From: Acidimicrobiia bacterium
Lineage (GTDB): Bacteria; Actinomycetota; Acidimicrobiia; Spongiisociales; ZC4RG35
DNA length: 11,593 nucleotides
Direction of reading: 5' to 3'
NCBI GenBank assembly: GCA_030623125.1
Contig: JAUXMQ010000008.1
Coordinates: 1-11,593 of the forward strand
Below the pieces are notes generated by a model. It made no database searches, was not told the DNA's origin, and worked only from the letters and a program-made list of their open reading frames with translations. This document shows positions 6,517-11,593 of this stretch, in pieces (position 1 is the first letter of the stretch; each line of letters starts with the position of its first letter). Position numbers and translations under genes: made by a program.

Positions 6517-6954
6517 TTGACTGAAATGGCGGTCGGAGTGTCCTTTCGCCCGGGCGAGCTGGAAGTGCGGCCCGATGGGTCCGGAAACTTGCTGGGTAGC
6601 CGCTGTGGCTCTTGTGGCGCCCACTTCTTCCCCGTTCGAGAAGTCTGCTCAGGTTGTTTGAGCGACGACATGGAGACCGTTGGATTCTCCACCCGGGGAA
6701 TGCTGTACACCTACTCGGTGGTCAGGCAATCGACCCCTGCATTCGAGGTCCCCTATGCCCTCGGATATGTGGACTTCCCCGAAGGCGTCCGCATCATGGG
6801 TCAGATCAGTGGATGTGAGATAGACGAGATCGGAATCGGGATGCCCATGGTCCTGTCGCTGGAGCCCTTCGGTGAGGATGAGGAAGGGAACCCGCTTACC
6901 GGCTACCGATTCAGCCCGGCAGAGGGAATTGCCCAGGACCCTCGCAATGAGTGA
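6517..6954 (+). CDS. DUF35 zinc-ribbon/OB-fold protein, thiolase partner subunit
   Basis: This 145-residue protein has a rubredoxin-like zinc ribbon C30-x2-C33-x10-C44-x2-C47 followed by a beta-rich segment (about 50-130) of the DUF35 OB-fold type. Proteins of this family are non-catalytic partners of thiolases. Known examples are BbsA, which pairs with BbsB in benzoylsuccinyl-CoA thiolase of anaerobic toluene degradation, and the archaeal acetoacetyl-CoA thiolase/HMG-CoA synthase complex. Here the next gene is such a thiolase and starts 8 nt before this gene's stop, so a stable complex is very likely. The TTG start is chosen for its perfect Shine-Dalgarno sequence; ATG at 6526 would shorten the protein by three residues. 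This is the first gene of the rightward operon. The ligand or CoA-binding role is inferred from the family. Confidence 0.85.
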   Translation: MTEMAVGVSFRPGELEVRPDGSGNLLGSRCGSCGAHFFPVREVCSGCLSDDMETVGFSTRGMLYTYSVVRQSTPAFEVPYALGYVDFPEGVRIMGQISGCEIDEIGIGMPMVLSLEPFGEDEEGNPLTGYRFSPAEGIAQDPRNE

Positions 6955-8089
6955 CGTCCACATTCTCGGAGTAGGCATGACCCGGTTCGGGAAGCATCCC
7001 GACCGCGATGCCGCTGATCTTGGCGCGGAGGCTCTGCGTGGTGCCGTCAGTGACTCCGGGATCGATCCCCGCGCTATCGAAGCCGCCTATTGCGGCCACG
7101 TGTTCCAGGGGATGGTCACCGGCCAGCGGATCCTTGCCCAGGTTGGTCTGGCCGGTCTGCCGCTCTCCAACGTCGAGAACGCCTGCAGCAGCGGGGCCAC
7201 CGCCATCCGAGAGGCATCGCTCGCTGTTCGCGCCGGGGAACACGACGTCGTGGTTGCCGTCGGCACCGAGCATCTCACCACCAGGTTCAGAGGAGCGCTG
7301 ACCCCCGATCCGAGTGACCCCGAGGCTGCCGTCGGAGCAACCATGCCTGCCGTATATGCGATGCGGGCCACCCGCTACATGGAGGAGTTCGGGATGACCA
7401 GGGAACAGTTGGCGCTGATCCCCGTGAAGAACAAGACAAATGCTGCGCACAATCCCCTGGCCCACTTCCGCGACAAGATCACGGTTGAGGATGTGCTGGA
7501 ATCGCGTCCGATCGCGGACCCGCTCAGGCTCCACGATTGCTCGCCGGTCACTGACGGAGCAGCCGCCGTGATCGTGATGAGCAAACGGGCTGCGAAGAGA
7601 TATGGCAATGGCCGAGCCGTGCGTCTCACGGCGTCCGCGCTACGCACGGGAACCGTGGATGTCGAGCCGACATCAATGACGTTCGAACCGCTTACCTGGG
7701 CAACGGCCCAGGACGCCTACGAAAGAGCGGGCATCGGTCCCGAAGAAGTCGACTTCGCCGAAGTTCACGACTGCTTCAGCATCGCCGAAGTCCTCCGGGT
7801 GGAAGGGTTGGGGTTGTTCAAGCAAGGAGAGTATCCGGCAGCCGTCGAACGTGGCGACGCCGACATCGATGGCAGCCTGCCGATCAACCCGAGCGGCGGA
7901 CTGCTGGGCAAGGGTCATCCTCTCGGAGGCACTGGTGTCGCCCAGGTCGTCGAACTGGTGAGGCAGTTGCGCGGCGAAGCCGGCGTTCGCCAGATTGAAG
8001 GCGCCAGAGTGGGTCTCGCCCACTGTCGGGGAGGCAAGGCCGTTGGTATCGAAGGAGCGGCGTGCACGGTCCAGATCCTGGTTCGTTGA
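6947..8089 (+). CDS. Thiolase of the SCP2/BbsB-like, DUF35-associated type
   Basis: This 380-residue protein is a thiolase of the non-classical group. The nucleophilic cysteine is C80 in ENACSSGA. HDCFS (H274) and NPSGGLLGKGHPLGGTG (H324) supply the active-site histidines, and AHCRGG (C360) stands where classical thiolases have CxG. The preceding DUF35 gene overlaps by 8 nt, the genetic signature of two-component thiolases such as BbsAB. Likely reactions are CoA-dependent cleavage of a 3-oxoacyl-CoA in aromatic ring degradation, for example 3-oxopimelyl-CoA to glutaryl-CoA plus acetyl-CoA, or a substituted succinyl-type substrate as in BbsAB. The start ATG is preceded by AGGA eight bases upstream. 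The family is secure; the substrate is not. An acetyl-CoA C-acetyltransferase role in biosynthesis is less likely given the neighbours. Confidence 0.88.
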   Translation: MSDVHILGVGMTRFGKHPDRDAADLGAEALRGAVSDSGIDPRAIEAAYCGHVFQGMVTGQRILAQVGLAGLPLSNVENACSSGATAIREASLAVRAGEHDVVVAVGTEHLTTRFRGALTPDPSDPEAAVGATMPAVYAMRATRYMEEFGMTREQLALIPVKNKTNAAHNPLAHFRDKITVEDVLESRPIADPLRLHDCSPVTDGAAAVIVMSKRAAKRYGNGRAVRLTASALRTGTVDVEPTSMTFEPLTWATAQDAYERAGIGPEEVDFAEVHDCFSIAEVLRVEGLGLFKQGEYPAAVERGDADIDGSLPINPSGGLLGKGHPLGGTGVAQVVELVRQLRGEAGVRQIEGARVGLAHCRGGKAVGIEGAACTVQILVR

Positions 8090-9240
8090 ACGACGAGGGC
8101 GGCGAGCAGACACCGCTCCCTTTCGTCCTGATGCGGGGAGGAACCAGCAAAGCAGTGTTCCTCCGGGGAGACATGCTCCCCAAAGATCGCGATGTGCGGG
8201 ATGCGGTGATCCTGTCGCTTTTCGGAAGTCCGGATCCTCGTCAGGTAGATGGCCTGGGTGGCGCCGACCTACTCACCTCCAAGCTGGCCATCATCGATCC
8301 GCCAACCCGATCCGACGCCGATCTCGACTACACATTCGCTCAAGTGAGCATCTCCGAGCCGGTGGTCGACTACGACATCAACTGCGGCAACATCTCTGCG
8401 GCGGTTGGCGTCTTCGCCGTCGATGAGGCGCTTGTGGACGCCGAGGAGCCGATCACCACCGTCCGAATCCACAACACGAACACCGGACGCATCCTCCTGG
8501 CAGACATCCCGGTCGTCGGCGGGACCGCGGCGGTGGAAGGTGCCTACTCGATTCACGGTGTTCCCGGAACGGGCGCTCCGATCGCCCTCGACTTCAGTCA
8601 GACGGCCGGAGGCATCACCGGGACGCTGCTGCCAACCGGCAACGAGATGGATGTCCTTGACACAGCGATCGGCCCGGCCGAAGCCACCATCATCGACCTT
8701 GCGAACCTGACTGTCTTCCTTCGAGCCGAGACAGTCGGGATGTCCGGGACCGAAGGGCCCAGCCAAATCAACGACAGCCACCTCGAAGCGATTGCCGCAG
8801 TGAAAGAAGCAGCCGCCACGTTGCTGGGCATGGCGACCGACGGTCTCACGCCCGTGCCTGCCATAGTTTCGCCACCTGCTCGATACACCAGCTATGGCAC
8901 CGGAGATCGGGTCGAAACCGAGGACATCGATCTGGTGGCCCGCGTCGTCGGCGGTCGCCCCGCGGTCCTGCACAAGGCCTATCCGGGCACGCTGGGAGCG
9001 TGCACAGGCGCGGCTGCTTGCATTCCGGGAACGACCGTCCACGACGTTTCGACGCAGGAACGGGAGGGTGAGATCCGAATCGGCCACACGAGCGGCGTGA
9101 TGAGCGTCCAAGCACGAGTCAGCCGTGATACAGGCGGGTGGAGGGTCGAACAGGCCGCCTACAACCGCACGGCCCGCAGGCTGGCAGAGGGAACCGCCTT
9201 CATCCGCCGCAGCACCATTCCCGAGGTGTCCACCGGATGA
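8062..9240 (+). CDS. PrpF-family isomerase (3-methylitaconate isomerase / aconitate-isomerase fold)
   Basis: This 392-residue protein matches the PrpF family: MRGGTSK (24-30), a lysine in TSKLAII (K74), the cysteine in DINCGNISAAVG (C108), RIHNTNTG (135-142), LPTGNEMD (190-197) and GHTSGVM (341-347). The lysine and cysteine correspond to residues implicated in catalysis in PrpF-type enzymes, which shift double bonds in unsaturated di- and tricarboxylates (2-methylaconitate, 3-methylitaconate, 4-oxalomesaconate). AcnD/PrpC partners are absent, so a methylcitrate-cycle role has no local support. The GTG at 8062 has GAAGGAG four bases upstream but overlaps the thiolase by 28 nt; TTG at 8086, overlapping the thiolase stop as TTGA, would give 384 residues. 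The role in this aromatic operon is unknown. Isomerisation of an unsaturated intermediate or by-product is a guess. Confidence 0.85.
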   Translation: MHGPDPGSLNDEGGEQTPLPFVLMRGGTSKAVFLRGDMLPKDRDVRDAVILSLFGSPDPRQVDGLGGADLLTSKLAIIDPPTRSDADLDYTFAQVSISEPVVDYDINCGNISAAVGVFAVDEALVDAEEPITTVRIHNTNTGRILLADIPVVGGTAAVEGAYSIHGVPGTGAPIALDFSQTAGGITGTLLPTGNEMDVLDTAIGPAEATIIDLANLTVFLRAETVGMSGTEGPSQINDSHLEAIAAVKEAAATLLGMATDGLTPVPAIVSPPARYTSYGTGDRVETEDIDLVARVVGGRPAVLHKAYPGTLGACTGAAACIPGTTVHDVSTQEREGEIRIGHTSGVMSVQARVSRDTGGWRVEQAAYNRTARRLAEGTAFIRRSTIPEVSTG

Positions 9241-9314
9241 TGACAGAGCGCGTGCTGTCCATTCAGGTTTATGTCGTCCGGGCGCTGCGCGACCTGGTGG
9301 TGGACGATGCCTGA
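9237..9314 (+). CDS. Possible 25-codon coupling ORF between prpF-like gene and had
   Basis: An ATG overlapping the prpF-like stop (ATGA at 9237-9240) opens a 25-codon frame, MMTERVLSIQVYVVRALRDL then VVDDA, ending at TGA 9312-9314. It overlaps the had start (ATG 9307) by 8 nt. It fills exactly the gap that would otherwise break the chain of overlapping genes, so it could keep ribosomes moving from one gene to the next. It resembles no family I know. Chance occurrence or a decayed remnant are real alternatives. Confidence 0.3.
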   Translation: MMTERVLSIQVYVVRALRDLVVDDA

Positions 9315-10383
9315 GCGGCGTTCGGCGCACGGCGACCGATACTCCTGGTATCTGGTGGAGCCCGGTCAACCTCTCCAGTGGTCCGAGGGTGCTGCCCGGA
9401 CGCCGGGAGCCGACGAGGTGCTCATCGAAGTCGCCGGGTGTGGCCTCTGCCACACCGATCTCGGCTTCTTCAACGGAGCGGTGGGGACCCGCGCCGACCT
9501 TCCTCTGGTGCTGGGGCACGAGATCAGCGGGCGCGTTCTGGAAGCAGGAGACGGCGCCGGGGACTGGGTGGGCAAAGACGTCCTCGTGTCAGCCGTCATC
9601 CCATGTGGAAGCTGCGAAATGTGCTCCTCGGGTCGGGGCAACGTGTGCAGCAATCAGAAGATGCCTGGCAACGATCTCGACGGTGGCTTCGCCACCCATG
9701 TGACCGTGCCCGCCGCCGGTCTCTTCACGGTAGAGAGCCTGCCGGCGGCTTACGACCTCGCCGACTTCTCTGTGATAGCCGATGCCGTGACCACACCGCT
9801 CCAGGCCGTACGGCGGGCGGAGGTCTCGGAGGGGAGCTTCGTCGTGGTTGTCGGCACCGGAGGTGTCGGGACCTATGCCTGCCAGATCGCCGCGGCCAGT
9901 GGAGCAACTGTCGTCGCGGTGGACATAGAGGATGCCCGCCTCGATCCACTCCTCGAACACGGGGCCGCCGGGACGGTAAACGCGCGAGACCTCTCACCGA
10001 GAGAGGTTCGGGACCGGGTCCGCGACCAGGCAGGCTCGCGAGGAATGCCACGCACAGGTTGGAAGATCTTTGAGTGCTCCGGCACTCCTGCCGGCCAGGA
10101 GACCGCTTTCGGCCTGCTCGGCCCGGCAGCCACGCTGGCCGTGGTCGGGTTCACCCGGGAGAAGGTTTCCATCAGGTTGTCGAACCTGATGGCTTTCGAT
10201 GCCACTGCCTTTGGCAGTTGGGGCTGCCCACCGGAGTTGTATCCCGAAGCCATCGATCTGGTCACGTCGGGCAAGGTTGACCTACTTCCTTTCACACGCA
10301 AGGTCCCGATGAGCGACATCGCAACGGTCCTCGCCCAAGAAAACGGCCGGAGCGACCCCCGGCGAACAATCCTCGTCCCATGA
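9307..10383 (+). CDS. had: 6-hydroxycyclohex-1-ene-1-carbonyl-CoA dehydrogenase
   Basis: This 358-residue medium-chain zinc alcohol dehydrogenase oxidises 6-hydroxycyclohex-1-ene-1-carbonyl-CoA to the 6-oxo compound with NAD+, the step after dienoyl-CoA hydration in anaerobic benzoyl-CoA degradation. Catalytic-zinc ligands are in CGLCHTD (45-51) and GHE (70-72). The structural zinc is bound by C100, C103, C106 and C114. A Rossmann motif VVGTGGVGTYACQ (181-193) ends in VDIEDARLD, whose aspartate favours NAD over NADP. The block GWKIFECSGTPAGQ (251-264) is characteristic of Had proteins rather than general alcohol dehydrogenases. The next gene, oah, encodes the following pathway enzyme, which strongly supports the assignment. 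The ATG at 9307 is chosen for proximity to the conserved start; an upstream in-frame start near 9271 would add residues without family support. Confidence 0.92.
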   Translation: MPERRSAHGDRYSWYLVEPGQPLQWSEGAARTPGADEVLIEVAGCGLCHTDLGFFNGAVGTRADLPLVLGHEISGRVLEAGDGAGDWVGKDVLVSAVIPCGSCEMCSSGRGNVCSNQKMPGNDLDGGFATHVTVPAAGLFTVESLPAAYDLADFSVIADAVTTPLQAVRRAEVSEGSFVVVVGTGGVGTYACQIAAASGATVVAVDIEDARLDPLLEHGAAGTVNARDLSPREVRDRVRDQAGSRGMPRTGWKIFECSGTPAGQETAFGLLGPAATLAVVGFTREKVSIRLSNLMAFDATAFGSWGCPPELYPEAIDLVTSGKVDLLPFTRKVPMSDIATVLAQENGRSDPRRTILVP

Positions 10384-10397
10384 AAGGCAATACAACC

Positions 10398-11579
10398 ATG
10401 GACTATGTAAACCACGAGCTGGTCCCGGACCACGACTTCAGCGACATCCTCTACGAGGAACGCCCGGTGTTTGACAGCAGCGGCGCACCCGTGGATGGCT
10501 TGCACGCTCTCTGGATAATCCTGAATAACCCCCAGCAGCTCAACTCCTACACAACCGAAATGGTCAAGGACGTCATCCTCGCCTTCCGACGGGCTTCGGT
10601 TGATCGCGCCGCCGTGGCAGTGGTCTTCACCGGAACCGGCGACCGGGCGTTCTGCACCGGTGGGAACACCGAGGAGTACTCCGAGTACTACGCCGGCCGG
10701 CCCGGTGAGTACCGGCAGTACATGCGTCTGTTCAACGACATGGTCTCGACGATTCTCGCTTGCGACAAGCCGGTCATCAATCGCGTGAACGGCATGCGGA
10801 TCGGCGGCGGACAGGAGATCGGGATGGCCTGCGACTATACGCTCGCCTCCGACCTCGCCAGGTTCGGCCAGGCCGGGCCCAAACACGGCTCCGCTCCGGA
10901 TGGCGGCTCAACCGACTTCCTCGACCTGTACGTGGGCTGGAGCGAAGCCATGGCCAGCTGTGTCCTCTGCGAGCCGTGGAGTGCTCATGAGGCACTCCGT
11001 CTTGGCCTCGTCAACGACATATTCCCCGTGCTCAAGGTCGACGGAGAGTTCGTTGCCAACCCACTCGTGATCACTGATCGCTACCTCGACGAGTGGGGCA
11101 AAATCGTTCACGGGAATCCACAGGTTGGTGAGGCTATGGCCGACGCCAAGACGCTGCTGAAGTCGGGGACCATCGATTTCGAAAAGCTCGACGAGGGCGT
11201 CGATTCCATGGTGACCAAGATTCTCTACACGATGCCCGACTGCACTCTGAAGACGACCGAGTCGCTTCGGAAGAAGAAGCTCGAACATTGGGACACGAAT
11301 CGCGAGACCAACCGGGCCTGGCTTTCGCTCAACATGATGACGGAGGCAAAAGCAGGCTTCCAGGCGTTTCCTCGGGGCTCGCGGGAAGTCGGCCGCGAAG
11401 TCGATTTCATCGACCATCGCCGCCGCCTCGCCGCCGGGGAAACATGGGACGACGATCTCATCAGGGCGATCTCACCGCAGCACAAGTCGGGTTCGAGCGC
11501 GACACCTGGATCCATCACGACATCTCGGAAGAGGGAGCGGTCCACACCATCACGCTCGACAAGGCTCCGGGAAACGTGA
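10398..11579 (+). CDS. oah: 6-oxocyclohex-1-ene-1-carbonyl-CoA hydrolase (ring-cleaving; BamA/Oah)
   Basis: Oah is a crotonase-fold enzyme that adds two waters to 6-oxocyclohex-1-ene-1-carbonyl-CoA and opens the ring to 3-hydroxypimelyl-CoA. Recognisable parts are LVPDHDFSDILYEERP (8-23), FCTGGNTEEYSEYY (85-98), NGMRIGGGQEIGMACDY (131-147) and FGQAGPKHGSAPDGGSTDF (156-174), the last being diagnostic of the BamA/Oah family. Family-like sequence ends at about residue 361 (AISPQ). The next 32 residues are arginine- and serine-rich, lack coding character and overlap the following gene. The ATG at 10398 has GAAAGG eleven bases upstream. ATG 10380, overlapping the had stop, would add six residues using codons (AAA, AAT, ACA) unlike the rest. 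Function is confident; the C-terminal tail is doubtful. Confidence 0.93.
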   Translation: MDYVNHELVPDHDFSDILYEERPVFDSSGAPVDGLHALWIILNNPQQLNSYTTEMVKDVILAFRRASVDRAAVAVVFTGTGDRAFCTGGNTEEYSEYYAGRPGEYRQYMRLFNDMVSTILACDKPVINRVNGMRIGGGQEIGMACDYTLASDLARFGQAGPKHGSAPDGGSTDFLDLYVGWSEAMASCVLCEPWSAHEALRLGLVNDIFPVLKVDGEFVANPLVITDRYLDEWGKIVHGNPQVGEAMADAKTLLKSGTIDFEKLDEGVDSMVTKILYTMPDCTLKTTESLRKKKLEHWDTNRETNRAWLSLNMMTEAKAGFQAFPRGSREVGREVDFIDHRRRLAAGETWDDDLIRAISPQHKSGSSATPGSITTSRKRERSTPSRSTRLRET

Positions 11580-11593
11580 TCGACATCGCACTC
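11444..11593 (+). CDS. dch: Enoyl-CoA hydratase/isomerase family gene, probably dienoyl-CoA hydratase, 5' part
   Basis: Only 50 codons are present. From about residue 15 the frame reads VGFERDTWIHHDISEEG, then HTITLDKAPGNVIDIAL, the start of a crotonase fold. The pattern of an opening beta-strand pair followed by a P-x-N-(V/I)-(V/I)-D motif resembles Thauera Dch. Third positions are strongly G/C in this frame and not in the overlapping oah frame, so this frame is the coding one after about 11475. The only start available is ATG 11444, inside oah, giving a 136-nt overlap. Dch would hydrate cyclohexa-1,5-diene-1-carbonyl-CoA to the Had substrate. Family confidence is good; the exact function rests on its neighbours. 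Confidence 0.72.
   Translation, partial: MGRRSHQGDLTAAQVGFERDTWIHHDISEEGAVHTITLDKAPGNVIDIAL

Noticed and set aside
8269..9519. 416-codon minus-strand open frame opposite the PrpF gene
   Set aside because: Antisense to a well-supported gene with intact motifs; no own ribosome site or domain.
1..11593. CRISPR array, tRNA/rRNA, insertion sequence or defence system
   Set aside because: No spaced repeats, RNA gene signatures, transposase or terminal inverted repeats were seen; almost all bases belong to metabolic genes.

Overview
The window holds two back-to-back gene blocks that read outward from a control region at about 6235-6516. Genes are tightly packed, with many ATGA-type overlaps, GTG and TTG starts next to good Shine-Dalgarno sequences, and GC-rich third codon positions. 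This points to a high-GC bacterium. The operator style is reminiscent of TetR sites in Actinomycetota, but taxonomy cannot be fixed from this sequence. The enzyme set implies anaerobic or facultatively anaerobic breakdown of aromatic compounds through benzoyl-CoA.

Left block (minus strand, 6234 to 1). A DRE-TIM acyltransferase of the isopropylmalate/homocitrate synthase superfamily comes first. It is followed by an IorA-type 2-oxoacid:ferredoxin oxidoreductase, then a gene that appears to fuse the IorB gamma subunit to a KorD-type 2x[4Fe-4S] ferredoxin, then korA, korB and korC (korC is cut by the window edge). This is one operon encoding two thiamine-diphosphate, iron-sulfur 2-oxoacid oxidoreductases that deliver low-potential electrons to ferredoxin.

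Right block (plus strand, 6517 to 11593). A DUF35 zinc-ribbon/OB-fold protein and its partner thiolase (an arrangement like BbsAB or archaeal acetoacetyl-CoA thiolase complexes) are followed by a PrpF-fold isomerase and a 25-codon mini-ORF. Then come 6-hydroxycyclohex-1-ene-1-carbonyl-CoA dehydrogenase (had), 6-oxocyclohex-1-ene-1-carbonyl-CoA hydrolase (oah/bamA) and the start of an enoyl-CoA hydratase-like gene, probably dienoyl-CoA hydratase (dch). Had, Oah and Dch together turn the dienoyl-CoA made by benzoyl-CoA reductase into 3-hydroxypimelyl-CoA. A thiolase is needed later in the same route.

How they fit together (inference). The left block could supply the reduced ferredoxin that an ATP-dependent benzoyl-CoA reductase consumes, and the right block handles its product. 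The reductase itself is not in the window. A 17-bp near-identical palindromic element lies upstream of both operons, in the same orientation relative to each, which suggests one TetR-like regulator controls both. The most unusual points are the IorB-KorD fusion, the synthase heading the oxidoreductase operon, the PrpF isomerase inside a benzoyl-CoA operon, and the long oah/dch overlap.
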